Notes: a model not told the origin generated them from the letters alone. A stretch of 64,000 nt of DNA from Exiguobacterium sp. Leaf196 (GCF_001423965.1 NZ_LMPV01000001.1:943908-1007907); one strand, 5' to 3'; shown: positions 49,445 to 59,389, numbered from the stretch's first letter. Made by a program: numbers and translations.

Positions 49445-49975
49445 TCATATACAAATATGTAGACCTGTATTGTCTTGCCATCTTTTTTCGATCACCCGTC
49501 GCTGAAAAATCAAATGACGCACGGTATCGATTTGAAAATGGGGTGTCGGGCGAATGATTCGATCCATAAAGTCATCTGCCCCGTATGGAAGATAGAGTTC
49601 AAAGTCTGGTCGTCTCGTCACGCCGATTGCCGTGACGGTTTCTGGAAACTGTGAAATCGCATCTTGTGCAGATGTATAGGGTGGTAACTCGTTAATCGTG
49701 TGCATACGTGCCTGATTTTTGACGGACCACAGTAAATCCATCTGTGAATTCAAGTATTGTTCATGTCGCTTTTCCGTCTCTTCTGACAGATCCGATGGAT
49801 CAAAATAGACGATATCGATATCCGACGTCTCATGTCGTTCGAAATTCCAAATCTTCGAGCGTAAGACGCCAGCACAAATCCACCAATCCGATAAATCGAG
49901 TCGTTCTACGATCTCTAGCATTTGTTGTAATTCATCGTCTTCTCGTAATCGTCGTTCGATATCCACTAGATTCAT
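49445..49975 (-). CDS. nucleotidyltransferase family protein (DUF925)
   Basis: This 176-residue protein matches the COG3575/DUF925 nucleotidyltransferase group: WWICAGVLRSKIWN, ETSDIDIVYFDPSDLSEE (D-x-D), DLLWSVKNQARMH and SAQDAISQFPETVTAIGV. By family it is a predicted nucleotidyltransferase of unknown substrate. GGAGGAGAAATGC precedes the ATG. It lies 20 bases before the lipoprotein start on the same strand. Confidence 0.85.
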   Translation of the reverse strand: MNLVDIERRLREDDELQQMLEIVERLDLSDWWICAGVLRSKIWNFERHETSDIDIVYFDPSDLSEETEKRHEQYLNSQMDLLWSVKNQARMHTINELPPYTSAQDAISQFPETVTAIGVTRRPDFELYLPYGADDFMDRIIRPTPHFQIDTVRHLIFQRRVIEKRWQDNTGLHICI

Positions 49976-50082
49976 GCATTTCTCCTCCGAATCTACTTTC
50001 TAAATGATGACTCTTTCTTCAGTTTACCTCAATTCATCGATTAGGAAATCATTTCCTGCTTTTTATTGAGAACGATTAAACA

Positions 50083-50129
50083 AACAGCTCGTTCTCAACG
50101 TATCTATCCATACGTTCGAACGAGCTGTT
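50083..50129 (-). terminator. long terminator of the DUF606 transporter gene
   Basis: AACAGCTCGTTC / GAACGAGCTGTT with an inner AACGTAT / ATACGTT stem forms an extended hairpin. The minus-strand exit is GTTTAATC, a modest U-run. Confidence 0.75.
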
Positions 50130-50130
50130 C

Positions 50131-51054
50131 TTAAATGCGGATCAACACGATACCTCCAAGCATGACAAGCAGACTGATGATTTGAACACCTGTGACCGGT
50201 TGTTTTTTTGCACCGAACCAACCGAAACGATCAATCAACAGACTGCCGGTCAGTAAGCCAATCGTGACGATCACGACGGCGAGACCTGTACCGACGAGCG
50301 GAACGATGAAGGCATTACCGGCAACGAACAATGCACCGATCAATCCACCGATCCAAATCCAGGCAGGTAATGGTTGCGAGCGATCAATTTGCCACTTCGT
50401 TCGTAAAATCAGATTCAGCAACAACAATGCGATCGTTCCGATGACGAACGAAATCAAGGCACCTTTCACGGCTGAACCGAGAACACTCCCAAGATGACCA
50501 TTGATAGCCGTTTGAGCAGCACCCATCGTACCAGTCAGAATCCCGAGCAGACGCCAGAGAAACAATGATTTTTCTGTTGATACCACCTGTTGCTTGTGGC
50601 GCCGTGCGAAATAATCACCGAGCGCGACTGTTCCGACGACACCGAGTAACACTAGCGCTGCACCGATGATCCGCGTTAATGAAAGTGTCGTGATGTTCGC
50701 TTCAAACAATCCGAAATGATCGATCAACAGTCCCATGATGACTTGACCGAAAATCGGCATGATGACCGTTTGGACACCTCCGAGACGAGGAAACAGCAAG
50801 ATGTTCCCGGTCAAATAGATGACACCGAGTATCCCGCCAGCCCAAATCCAGAACGGTTCATCGGCAACAGCCGTGAGACCTGCGAGGTTCCCGTCGACCA
50901 GCAATACAAGAATCAGTAAGAATAGTGAGCCAATCGAAAAGGAAATCAGCGAAGCGAGGAATGGCGAACCGACGACGCCTCGCAATCGTGTATTGACACT
51001 CGTTTGAACCGGTACGAGCAAACCGATGATAAATCCAATGATGATAGCAAGCAT
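50131..51054 (-). CDS. DMT family transporter with two DUF606 repeats
   Basis: This 307-residue membrane protein is a fused duplication: the first half starts IIIGFIIGLLVPVQTSVNTRL and the second GILTGTMGAAQTAINGHLGS, each with five TMs and a PIFGQVIMGLLIDHFG / IGLLTGSLLIDRFGWFG block. It is of the YdcZ/DUF606 branch of the drug/metabolite transporter superfamily. AAGGAGGTCCTCGT precedes the ATG. The transported compound is unknown. Confidence 0.88.
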   Translation of the reverse strand: MLAIIIGFIIGLLVPVQTSVNTRLRGVVGSPFLASLISFSIGSLFLLILVLLVDGNLAGLTAVADEPFWIWAGGILGVIYLTGNILLFPRLGGVQTVIMPIFGQVIMGLLIDHFGLFEANITTLSLTRIIGAALVLLGVVGTVALGDYFARRHKQQVVSTEKSLFLWRLLGILTGTMGAAQTAINGHLGSVLGSAVKGALISFVIGTIALLLLNLILRTKWQIDRSQPLPAWIWIGGLIGALFVAGNAFIVPLVGTGLAVVIVTIGLLTGSLLIDRFGWFGAKKQPVTGVQIISLLVMLGGIVLIRI

Positions 51055-51125
51055 ACGAGGACCTCCTTATTCATGTGCCCTTTCATCATACGGCAGTCTC
51101 GCACGCTGAAGCGACCGGAATGCTC

Positions 51126-51154
51126 AAAAAGGAGCCGGTTCAACGACCGGCTCC
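51126..51154 (-). terminator. terminator of the 156-aa membrane protein gene
   Basis: GGAGCCGGT / ACCGGCTCC is a perfect 9-bp stem with a 6-base loop, followed on the minus strand by TTTTT. Confidence 0.9.
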
Positions 51155-51159
51155 ACGAA

Positions 51160-51630
51160 TTAAATCTTTTTCCACGACTTCGGATGCGTCCGCAATTCCT
51201 TCTTTGTCGGATGCTCGACATCGAGACGTTTTCCGTTTCGTTCAAGTAGCATATCTGATACGAGCAAAGCGATAGCAAACACGACGTAGACGGCAAAACT
51301 TAGGAAAAATGGTAAATCGAATACGATCAGTATTGGAAAGAATAATCCCATTAAGATGACGAACAGAAAATCCGTTACATACTGCCATTGAATGATTTTC
51401 TTCATCTCTGGTTCTATCGTTAATGCCATATCACGTTCGACTTCTTGCGAGTGGATCCGCGCAATCCAGACTAGTGATACAAATAATAAAAATAGTGGCC
51501 AGTACATATCCCGATTGGCGACGACCAACAGGATGCTAAAGCCGTACAGTAACGAGCTGTACAAACGTGGTTTAACGAGTTGACGTTTTTCTTCTTGAAT
51601 GAACGCGATACGTTCGGCTTTCGTTTTCAT
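51160..51630 (-). CDS. hypothetical four-TM membrane protein
   Basis: This 156-residue protein has two TM pairs (about 25-40, 43-58 and 86-102, 107-125) separated by a polar segment with EVERDMALTIEPEMKK, and a hydrophilic basic C-terminus (KELRTHPKSWKKI). No family is recognised. It is the last gene of a run of four minus-strand genes that begins with the ABC exporter, and it may be co-transcribed with it. Confidence 0.65.
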   Translation of the reverse strand: MKTKAERIAFIQEEKRQLVKPRLYSSLLYGFSILLVVANRDMYWPLFLLFVSLVWIARIHSQEVERDMALTIEPEMKKIIQWQYVTDFLFVILMGLFFPILIVFDLPFFLSFAVYVVFAIALLVSDMLLERNGKRLDVEHPTKKELRTHPKSWKKI

Positions 51631-51661
51631 TTAAATCCCCCAACTGATTCAACGTACCTGT

Positions 51662-51979
51662 TTAATCTGATCGAACGGTTCGTGATCGACCGATGTATTC
51701 GACCTTATTCTGAAATACTCGGTACATCCGGTATTCTCCAGTCGGTGCCGATTTCAATTGAACGGCAATCTGATGACGACGTGATTTCGATGATTCCGAC
51801 GCTACGAAGTACGGTTTGACTGATGCGATATTGTCGCGCCCGAACTGCTTCGTCACGTGCCGAACGACTTGCACTTCAACAATCTGCTCATAGGTTGCAT
51901 CCCGTTCATCTGCGATCATCCACCAACCAACACCGCCAATCACTACAAGTAATAGAATCGCCCCGATCGTTTTTCGCAT
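51662..51979 (-). CDS. hypothetical signal-anchored protein
   Basis: This 105-residue protein has an N-terminal hydrophobic helix (about residues 5-22) and an exported domain of about 80 residues (TYEQIVEVQVVRHVTKQF, GEYRMYRVFQNKVEYIG). The layout suggests an accessory factor of the neighbouring exporter. GGGGGGATCGAA precedes the ATG. It lies 29 bases downstream of the FtsX-like permease gene. The function is not known. Confidence 0.62.
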   Translation of the reverse strand: MRKTIGAILLLVVIGGVGWWMIADERDATYEQIVEVQVVRHVTKQFGRDNIASVKPYFVASESSKSRRHQIAVQLKSAPTGEYRMYRVFQNKVEYIGRSRTVRSD

Positions 51980-52008
51980 TTCGATCCCCCCGGTTCACTT
52001 GCCCATAC

Positions 52009-54453
52009 TTACTGTTTCAATTCGTGAACGAGGTTTTCCTGCTTCCGTCGGGTGACGAACCAAGCGATGGCTAGGACAAGCACCACCAAACCGGCAATAG
52101 TTCCAGCAATCGTCGGGACGTTGAGATAGAATGATCCTGTATCATCAATCCGTGTCACGAAGATTGTCGCACCAAGACCACTGATCAGTCCAAAGATGAT
52201 GCCGCTCCCAATGAACAAGAGCATTTGAATGAGTGTCAATTGACGCAGCCTGTTTCGAGTCAGCGCAATCGTTCGTAGCAAGGCATACTCGCCTCGTTTT
52301 CCACTCACGAAACTGAGTAAGGCGTTTGCAAGTCCGAACCAGACGGATCCACTCATGACGACAAGCGCAATGATGAAGACGAACCAACGTTCCGTCGTTT
52401 GTTGCTCCGCATCATGAAGCGCGTCAGATAGTCGATTCATTTGCAATGTCGGATAACTTTGCGTGATCTCTGATAATTTTTTTGTCACTTGCGCCTTCTT
52501 TAACTCGGATGGAACGTCGATAAAGACATTCAAGATGTGATCGTTTGGTTGCCGTAGCTCCTCGTTCCGCCAATCCACGAGGATGTCTGGTGCTATCTTC
52601 TTTTCGATTCCAACGATTCGGAATTGACCGAGCGAAACACTTCGCTCTTGTTCCCCGTCCCATCGACCGAGCGGCAACGTATCGCCGTTTTGGAGACCGT
52701 GTTTTTTAGCGAAGGTACGTGAGATGATGATTCCGTCTGTGTCACTCGTCTGTTCTCCCTCTAAGACGTCAAGATGACGATAGTCCGTCACTTCGTACTC
52801 GATTGAGACATCTTCTTGAGGCAACTGGTATTCAAAGGAACTTCGAGACGATAGGAAGGTCGCTTTTGCGCCAGGTAGCTCGGTTTCAATTCGTCGAATC
52901 AATTGCAGCGGATTCCCTTGCGATCCTTCATCCAAGCGACTCTGTAAGACGACTTCCGTCGGATATTGGCTGATGATGTAGTTCCGCTCGTTTTGTTGTA
53001 CCGTCTCAAGGAACGTCGATCCAATGACGACGATAATCATCAATACTTGAACGATCAGCATCAACCAGGCGTTTTTCCGTAGTTGTGGCAACACGCCCCG
53101 GAAGGCGACGAAACTCGTCGGTCCCGCTAACCGACGAACGATCGGCTCCGCTCGATGGAGCACTCCCTTCAAGAGCAGTGGCGTCGCAAGATACATCGTT
53201 AGTAAAAAGGCAATGGTTGCACCGATCCAAGTCATCGCCCGCGCCCCTTCTGTGCTTGCGATCACTTCTGCGAACAAGATCAAGCTAGCAGTCAACCCAC
53301 TACTAGCAAGGACGAGACGTTTTCGTCGTGTCGGTCGTGACGCGGTTTTTAGATTTTCTCGTAAGACGTGGAGCGGTAACACATCTCGTTTTCGGTAAGC
53401 AGTGCTCGCGAGCAACATCAAAATCAATAAGGCACTACCTAACGTGATGAGCATCAAGAACGCTCCTTGTTCGATCATGAGGGAGACGATCATTTTCCCT
53501 TCCGTTGGCCATACCAGTTGACCAAGTAACGGTAAGCAAATACCACTCAGGATTGCGAGGACCGTTCCCGATAAGACAATCAAGCCGGATTGAACGAGGA
53601 ATAACTGAAACAGTTGCCCGGTTGTCGCCCCAAGCGTCCGCATGATGGCAAATTGGATAGCATGTTTGCGTAAATACAAGTCGAAGTTCGCCATCAAGAT
53701 GAAGCCGGACACGACAAGGATCAGCAATGACAAGATCCCGATGTAGCCGTTCAGTGTCGGTGAGAGTGCTTGTCCTTCCGAAAGTTCAATACGAAGCTTC
53801 GGATTCGATTGGACGAGTGTATCGGCATAGCGTACGACATCCGTCCCTTCTTTCACATCGAGCAAAATCGCTTTAAATTCGCTTGTGTGATGTTTCTGCA
53901 GATCAGCATACGAAAGTAGGACTTGATCTTGCGCGTTCTTTGATGTTTTGGTGTCCGGTAGAATCTCGCGAATCTGATACGTTTTTTCCCCGACACGCAG
54001 CGATTGCCCGATAGTACGGTCAAGCGCCGTCGCGAGTCTAGCCGATAGGATCGCTTCTCCCCGACTTAAATCGTTTGTGAAATGGTATCGACTTTTCGTT
54101 AACGCATCTGACTGAACACCAATCGTTTCGACGTCGGCCATCGTTTGACCAGAAATCCGCTCTGTCGTCTGTAAGGTCGGCTCTGTTCGTAAGATACCTT
54201 TATCCTTCTTGAGTTGCTCAAGCAAGGTCTGTTCCGTCCGCTCGTCTTCAGATGCATATTTAATTGTCAGATCGACTCGACCGTATGTCAGCTGTCGATC
54301 TGCTTCGATTGTTGCTTGATTATGTAACAAAAAGATCATCATCGTTAAGACGAGACCAATCGAAATCATGACGCTTCCGATTGAGGTCACTAAAATCATA
54401 GGACTTTTACGGTACAATCGGTGGGAAAGACGGAAGAGATGTTGTCGCTTCAT
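52009..54453 (-). CDS. FtsX-like ABC transporter permease
   Basis: This 814-residue permease of the MacB/YvcS class has TM1 at about 18-42, a large extracytoplasmic domain, an FtsX domain with LRKHAIQFAIMRTLGATTGQ, internal TMs around 375-425, a second extracytoplasmic domain and a final FtsX domain with GKRGEYALLRTIALTRNR. It exports peptides, lipids or antibiotics with the ATPase at 54450, whose stop overlaps its start by 4 bases. Confidence 0.9.
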   Translation of the reverse strand: MKRQHLFRLSHRLYRKSPMILVTSIGSVMISIGLVLTMMIFLLHNQATIEADRQLTYGRVDLTIKYASEDERTEQTLLEQLKKDKGILRTEPTLQTTERISGQTMADVETIGVQSDALTKSRYHFTNDLSRGEAILSARLATALDRTIGQSLRVGEKTYQIREILPDTKTSKNAQDQVLLSYADLQKHHTSEFKAILLDVKEGTDVVRYADTLVQSNPKLRIELSEGQALSPTLNGYIGILSLLILVVSGFILMANFDLYLRKHAIQFAIMRTLGATTGQLFQLFLVQSGLIVLSGTVLAILSGICLPLLGQLVWPTEGKMIVSLMIEQGAFLMLITLGSALLILMLLASTAYRKRDVLPLHVLRENLKTASRPTRRKRLVLASSGLTASLILFAEVIASTEGARAMTWIGATIAFLLTMYLATPLLLKGVLHRAEPIVRRLAGPTSFVAFRGVLPQLRKNAWLMLIVQVLMIIVVIGSTFLETVQQNERNYIISQYPTEVVLQSRLDEGSQGNPLQLIRRIETELPGAKATFLSSRSSFEYQLPQEDVSIEYEVTDYRHLDVLEGEQTSDTDGIIISRTFAKKHGLQNGDTLPLGRWDGEQERSVSLGQFRIVGIEKKIAPDILVDWRNEELRQPNDHILNVFIDVPSELKKAQVTKKLSEITQSYPTLQMNRLSDALHDAEQQTTERWFVFIIALVVMSGSVWFGLANALLSFVSGKRGEYALLRTIALTRNRLRQLTLIQMLLFIGSGIIFGLISGLGATIFVTRIDDTGSFYLNVPTIAGTIAGLVVLVLAIAWFVTRRKQENLVHELKQ

Positions 54454-55193
54454 ACGGCCCCCACGAACTGTTCGTATGTCTCTAAGATTGGCGCCACGTC
54501 ACCAGTCGACGGCTGATCGGCGACGATCTGTCCGTCATGGAAATACAGTACACGTTTCGCATGAGCGGCAACGGTCGCATCATGCGTCACGAGCAAGATG
54601 CTCGTCTGTTGTTCCCGATTGAGTTCCTGCAATAACTGCATGATTTCAGCGGATGTCTTAAAATCGAGGTTACCCGTTGGTTCATCAGCTAAGATGATTG
54701 GCGGTCGACTGATCAAGGCACGCGCGATCGCGACGCGCTGTTGTTGTCCACCAGACAGTTCTTGCGGTCGATGGTCTTTCCACTTCGTCAGTCTGACACG
54801 GTTGAGCCAAATTTCTACCTCTTGATTGATCGTTTTTTCATCCATCCCCTTTAACATCAACGGTAAAGCAATATTCTCATGGACCGTCAAGTCATCGAGT
54901 AAATGAAACGACTGAAAGATGAACCCGATGTGTTGCTGACGATACAGCGTGGCTGCTGGTTCAGTGAAGATGTTCCATTGCCGTTTTCCCTTTAGCGTCA
55001 ACGCTCCACCTGTTGGCGCGTCAAGCGCCCCTAAAATATTCAATAAGGTACTTTTTCCAGAGCCACTCGTACCCATGATGGCGATGAAGCCACCTTCTTC
55101 TAACTTGAAGGAAACTTGTTTTAGCGCTTCAACCGTCTCTGTTCCCCGCGTATAGGTTTTTGATAATCGTTCGACTTCTAATAAAGCTGACAC
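54450..55193 (-). CDS. ABC transporter ATP-binding protein, MacB/LolD type
   Basis: This 247-residue ATPase has Walker A GTSGSGKST (about 41-49), Q-loop GFIFQSFHLLDDLT, signature LSGGQQQR and Walker [14 protein letters not shown], followed by LLVTHD. GTG start at 55191-55193 after GAGGAGGGAT. It pairs with the 814-aa permease downstream. This is the second complete MacB/FtsX-type exporter in the window and the third ATPase of this class. Confidence 0.9.
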   Translation of the reverse strand: MSALLEVERLSKTYTRGTETVEALKQVSFKLEEGGFIAIMGTSGSGKSTLLNILGALDAPTGGALTLKGKRQWNIFTEPAATLYRQQHIGFIFQSFHLLDDLTVHENIALPLMLKGMDEKTINQEVEIWLNRVRLTKWKDHRPQELSGGQQQRVAIARALISRPPIILADEPTGNLDFKTSAEIMQLLQELNREQQTSILLVTHDATVAAHAKRVLYFHDGQIVADQPSTGDVAPILETYEQFVGAV

Positions 55194-55258
55194 ATATATC
55201 CCTCCTCATTTATTCCGCCTTCATCATAACCAATATAAGGATTTTTTAGAAGTAAATG

Positions 55259-55289
55259 CAAAAAACTCCTCATCGTTTGATGAAGAGTT
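55259..55289 (-). terminator. terminator of the cytidine-deaminase-like gene
   Basis: AACTCcTCATC / GATGAaGAGTT (one mismatch) with loop GTTT is followed on the minus strand by TTTTTTGC. Confidence 0.8.
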
Positions 55290-55295
55290 CCTGTT

Positions 55296-55718
55296 TCATG
55301 AGCGTACATATTTCATTGGAATCAAGTCGGAAATCTGGACTTTTGTCAACTGATTGTCGATCATCAAGAGAACAAATGCGTCCGATGCATAATCGGAAAT
55401 CAATTCGCGACACATGCCGCACGGACTGACGACACGAATCGTTCGGTCCGCCTCGTCCGAATAGGGGTGTCGAACTGCGACGATCGTTTCAAAATCTGTC
55501 AATCCATCCGTGATGGCGGAACCGATCATGATGGCTTCCGCGCAAACTGTTACCCGCCCGATATAGGCTTCGACGTGAACGCCCACTTTCGTCGCGCCAT
55601 CTTTCGTCCGGAGAGCAGCTGCGACGTGATGTTTGTCGTCAGCATAGCGGCTTTGAATCGTTTCGGTTGCTAGTTCGACCAGTTGCAGGTCGGCTTCTGT
55701 AATAGGATAGGTTTGCAT
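55296..55718 (-). CDS. cytidine deaminase-like protein
   Basis: This 140-residue zinc deaminase has the catalytic CAEA motif (TVCAEAIMIG, about residues 58-67; here Cys is the first zinc ligand) and PCGMCRE at about 99-105. It is of the short blasticidin-S-deaminase/cytidine-deaminase-like branch. It probably deaminates cytidine or a nucleoside analogue. GGAGTATGAC precedes the ATG. It lies 10 bases after fetB and could share its transcript. Confidence 0.82.
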   Translation of the reverse strand: MQTYPITEADLQLVELATETIQSRYADDKHHVAAALRTKDGATKVGVHVEAYIGRVTVCAEAIMIGSAITDGLTDFETIVAVRHPYSDEADRTIRVVSPCGMCRELISDYASDAFVLLMIDNQLTKVQISDLIPMKYVRS

Positions 55719-55728
55719 GTCATACTCC

Positions 55729-56499
55729 TTATGTGTCTTTTTTCTTATAGGTCAATCCAATGAATTGTGCTTTTTCATTGAAGAGTCGGCGGTAGGATAA
55801 AAAGCCGACGAGGACGGATGCCATCGCTGCCGTCGTTAAAATCAGGAATAGAATCAATAGTTGGTAGAGGACTGCTTCCATCGGATCCGCTCCACCGATG
55901 ATCAAACCGCTCATCATCCCCGGTAGTTGAACGAGTCCCATCGTCTTTTGCGCTTCAATCGTCGGAATCATACTCGTCCGGATTGCTCCTTTTAAACTCG
56001 TATCGATCGCAGTCTTCGCATCCCCACCAAGTGAGAGAATCAGTTCGATGACCTCGTCGCTCCGTTCGACCTCGTCCTTGAACTTATTGAGAAACAGTAA
56101 GGAAAGAATCATACAGTTCCCGATGACCATCCCGCTGATTGGAATGACTTGCTGGGCTTCGAATGGAATGATTTGTAACCCAAGCAAAATGCCCATCGTC
56201 AATGCTTCGACGATAATCAGCGTGAACAAAATAATCCACTGGATACCAGGGATCCCGTCCCCTTTACGGATGACGTTCAGTGTCGCTGCACCAATCATCA
56301 ACAAAACCATCAATAGCATGAAGACCGGACTGCCGCTCTCAAAGACGAACGTCAAAATGTAACCGATGATCAAGAGTTGGACGATTGATCGAACGGTTGC
56401 GATGATGATGTCCTTCTCTAAACCAAGCCGTAACGTCCGCGCTAAGACGAGAGGAATCAGAATGAAGATTAGCGAAGTCGCCAGTTGAAGGTAACTCAT
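55729..56499 (-). CDS. fetB: FetB-type ABC iron export permease (UPF0014)
   Basis: This 256-residue membrane protein with about seven TMs matches the FetB/YbbM family: GLEKDIIIATVRSIVQLLIIG, RKGDGIPGIQWIILF and MSGLIIGGADPMEAVLYQLL. In Escherichia coli FetAB exports iron and protects from oxidative stress. Its start overlaps the fetA stop (ATGA, 56496-56499). Confidence 0.88.
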   Translation of the reverse strand: MSYLQLATSLIFILIPLVLARTLRLGLEKDIIIATVRSIVQLLIIGYILTFVFESGSPVFMLLMVLLMIGAATLNVIRKGDGIPGIQWIILFTLIIVEALTMGILLGLQIIPFEAQQVIPISGMVIGNCMILSLLFLNKFKDEVERSDEVIELILSLGGDAKTAIDTSLKGAIRTSMIPTIEAQKTMGLVQLPGMMSGLIIGGADPMEAVLYQLLILFLILTTAAMASVLVGFLSYRRLFNEKAQFIGLTYKKKDT

Positions 56500-57197
56500 A
56501 CCAATTCCCCCTTCAAGAACGCTTGCGTCTCTGCTTGACCACTTGAAGCGAGCTCTTTAAAATCACCAGACTCAATCAATCGCCCGTCCTTTAAAAACCA
56601 GACGTCGTCGCTGACCCGCTTCGCTTGCTCCAAGTCATGGGTAATCCAGATGATCGTCGTCTGTAACTCCTGCTGTAAATCGAGAATCAGCTTCTCAATC
56701 TCCTGCACCATCCGGTAATCAAGGCTTGCCGTGATTTCATCGAGCAACAGGACGTCTGGACGATTGACGAGTGTCCGTGCGATTCCAAGTCGGCTTCGTT
56801 CGCCACCGGACAAATCTTTGACCGGTCGCTCAAGTTCGACGGATAGTTCGACTTGTTGTAGCAAGCGTTCCGCCTCCTCGCGTGGCAACGATTCCCCGAA
56901 GATCGATTTCGGTAAATTGATATTATCGTAGACGGTACCTGGAATCATCGGCGCGCTTTGGAACGCCATTCCGATCCGTTTGCGGACGTCGAGCAGATTC
57001 ATCTGCTCGAGTGGTTCGCCTCGAAAACAAATTTCGCCGCGATCGGGAGAAATAAGTCCGTTGATGTGTTTCAATGTCGTGGATTTTCCGGCACCACTCG
57101 GTCCGACGAGCGTCGTAATGACACCTTCTCGGAACTCACCCGTTATTTCGTGTAAGATGTGTTGATAGCTGACTTCGTGAAACGTAAGAATCGACAT
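56496..57197 (-). CDS. fetA: FetA-type ABC iron export ATPase
   Basis: This 233-residue ATPase has Walker A GPSGAGKST, GMAFQSAPMIPGTVYDN, signature LSGGERSR, Walker B VLLLDEITASLD and WITHD. Coupled to fetB. The upstream ribosome site is weak (AGGTGAACACACAGT), but the ATG at 57195-57197 is the only good start. FetAB would export excess iron. A probable own promoter lies in the 96-bp gap to the Nudix gene. Confidence 0.88.
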   Translation of the reverse strand: MSILTFHEVSYQHILHEITGEFREGVITTLVGPSGAGKSTTLKHINGLISPDRGEICFRGEPLEQMNLLDVRKRIGMAFQSAPMIPGTVYDNINLPKSIFGESLPREEAERLLQQVELSVELERPVKDLSGGERSRLGIARTLVNRPDVLLLDEITASLDYRMVQEIEKLILDLQQELQTTIIWITHDLEQAKRVSDDVWFLKDGRLIESGDFKELASSGQAETQAFLKGELV

Positions 57198-57293
57198 ACT
57201 GTGTGTTCACCTGACTTTCTACAAATTTCGGGTAATGCTTCTGTAGTGTTGTACCCGAAAACCTGTCAACTTAGTACGTCAAGCAACACTTCC

Positions 57294-57734
57294 TTACGCG
57301 TGAATGATCTCTCCGGCAAAATCATACGGTACCGTTCGACCAGCAAAGAGCGATTCTTTTGACGCTTCCGGTAAATTGAGGTGTTTGAACGCTTCTTCAC
57401 GGTCCATCCAGACGAGTCCGGAAATCTCTTCCGGAACATTCGTTTTTAACTGACCGGAAGTGATTTCTCCCGCGAAGAAGAAAAAGAGACAATGTTCCCC
57501 CGCTTGCGGGAAGAATGCTTCTGCCACATGGACGATGTTTCCCGGCGTTAGATGATATCCTGTCTCCTCCAGTACTTCGCGCGTGATTGCCGTATGTAGC
57601 GTTTCGTCTCGTTCGACCGTCCCACCGGGCAATGTATAGTAATCACCGTGATCGCCACGATTCTCGACCATCAATAATTGATCGCCTGTGGCATTGAATA
57701 ATGTCGCATAGACGATGTTTTTACGGATATTCAT
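57294..57734 (-). CDS. Nudix hydrolase
   Basis: This 146-residue Nudix hydrolase has the box GGTVERDETLHTAITREVLEETGY (given in pieces: GGTVERDE, REVLEETGY) at about residues 37-60. It hydrolyses a nucleoside diphosphate linked to another moiety. The substrate cannot be inferred. GGAGGACGAAC precedes the ATG at 57732-57734. Confidence 0.9.
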   Translation of the reverse strand: MNIRKNIVYATLFNATGDQLLMVENRGDHGDYYTLPGGTVERDETLHTAITREVLEETGYHLTPGNIVHVAEAFFPQAGEHCLFFFFAGEITSGQLKTNVPEEISGLVWMDREEAFKHLNLPEASKESLFAGRTVPYDFAGEIIHA

Positions 57735-57790
57735 GTTCGTCCTCCTATCGTTTTGTACTACTGCTGTTCCAGACTGAAGCTTTTCTCTTT

Positions 57791-59389
57791 TTAATATGCC
57801 TTTTCTAACTCATTTGTCCAAATTTCAATTTGACCTTCTAGGAACGTCATCAACTCTTTCATTTCCGCATCACTCGGTAAGAAGGACACACCCGCTCTCG
57901 CATAGATGTCTTGAACCGAATGGGTTTGACTAAGCGCCAAGGCTGCGATGAAGTCTTTCAACGTTTGGTCAGGGTCTTTCGTGAAACGATGATACAACTG
58001 AAGAGCGGCAATCTGAGCAATCGCGTACTCAATGTAATAAAACGGCGTCTCAAAGAGATGGATGACACTCATCCATTCGTGGCCTTTCCAATCGGGTGTT
58101 TCCGACCAATCGATGACGTCCGTATCATACGTCTCCCGGAGACGTGCAAAAGAAGCTTGTCGTTCTTCCGGCAGATGGTCCGGGTGAGCATAGAGCCACG
58201 ACTGAAAACGATCAACGATGATCGTTTGCGGCAAGAACTCCACTATCGAACGGATCTGTTCGAGTTTCGCTCGAGCAACGTCTCTTTTATTTGGAATCAC
58301 TTGGTGCCACTCGTTCATCGTCAACAGCTCAAGTGACATGGCGGCGAATTCCCCTACTTCGAGCGGAATCGGTTGAAGTCCATCATACGTCTCTTTCATT
58401 GCCTCGTGATGGACGGCATGCCCCATCTCGTGCATGAAGATGACGAGATCATCGAATGTCTGCATACGATTCATGAACAAGAATGATTGACGTTCGACGG
58501 GTAAATACTCACAAAATCCTCCTCCAGCTTTGTTTGAACGGGCATCGATATCGAGATGAACCGCTTGGCGCATTTCTTGTAATATGTCAGCAAAAGACGG
58601 ATGAACGCTCTCAAGAATCGCTTGTGCCTTATCTAAAAATGAAGCGTCAGAACCGGTTATGCGATGATCAATCTGCGTATAGGCCGATTGCCGGACGTCC
58701 CACGGATGGAGCGCCTGTTTGCCAAGAAACATTTGTTGCTCGAGCTGAAATTGCTGTTTAACCGGTCGGAAATAAGTTTGAACGATGCTGGCGTAATGAT
58801 CGACATCCTTGCTTGAATAATCGATACGACCAAGCTCCGAAAAAGCCAATTCTTCGTAACCCGCCTGATGGCTTGCAGAAGCACGCACTTGTCGCAAGTC
58901 GACAAGTTGCGAAAATAATCGTTGAATGACGGATTCATTCGTCCGGAATGCTTCTTCAATCGATAAGAATGCTTGTTTCCGTGTCGGCTCATCTGCATCA
59001 AATAAGGCGGCATAGAGATCAGAAACCGCTTCTCCTGATTGTGTCAGCATCGTTGCCTCAATCCGGAGATACTCTTGGACGAGACGCGCTTCCTCTTCCG
59101 TTACACGCGTCGCTCTGAGTGACTGTTTCCAGAGTGCTCGCGTTCGGAGTGCGACATCGTCGCGAGAGATAAGATTCATTTTTACCGAACGTCTTAACGT
59201 ATCGAGTTTGTCTGATAGCTGCTGACGTCCTTGTTCGTATGTATTACTTGCGTCCGAGTCTGTCACGTCTTGGAGATAGGTGATTTTTTGTTTGAGTAGT
59301 GTCTCTTCGATTTGTAGAACCGAAGCGATTCGGCACGCAACATCCTCATCATGATAAAAAACATCGTTTACAGATGACTGAGATTTCAT
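57791..59389 (-). CDS. M3 family oligoendopeptidase
   Basis: This 532-residue zinc metallopeptidase of the PepF/thimet family has the active site HEMGHAVHHE and the preceding FMNRMQTFDDLVIFMHEM block, then PLEVGEFAAMSLELL. It cleaves short intracellular peptides. Somewhat shorter than typical PepF (about 560-600). The ATG at 59389 is 16 bases after AAGGAG, an unusually long spacing. The GTG at 59401 nearer to it is in another frame, so the start is uncertain. Confidence 0.85.
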   Translation of the reverse strand: MKSQSSVNDVFYHDEDVACRIASVLQIEETLLKQKITYLQDVTDSDASNTYEQGRQQLSDKLDTLRRSVKMNLISRDDVALRTRALWKQSLRATRVTEEEARLVQEYLRIEATMLTQSGEAVSDLYAALFDADEPTRKQAFLSIEEAFRTNESVIQRLFSQLVDLRQVRASASHQAGYEELAFSELGRIDYSSKDVDHYASIVQTYFRPVKQQFQLEQQMFLGKQALHPWDVRQSAYTQIDHRITGSDASFLDKAQAILESVHPSFADILQEMRQAVHLDIDARSNKAGGGFCEYLPVERQSFLFMNRMQTFDDLVIFMHEMGHAVHHEAMKETYDGLQPIPLEVGEFAAMSLELLTMNEWHQVIPNKRDVARAKLEQIRSIVEFLPQTIIVDRFQSWLYAHPDHLPEERQASFARLRETYDTDVIDWSETPDWKGHEWMSVIHLFETPFYYIEYAIAQIAALQLYHRFTKDPDQTLKDFIAALALSQTHSVQDIYARAGVSFLPSDAEMKELMTFLEGQIEIWTNELEKAY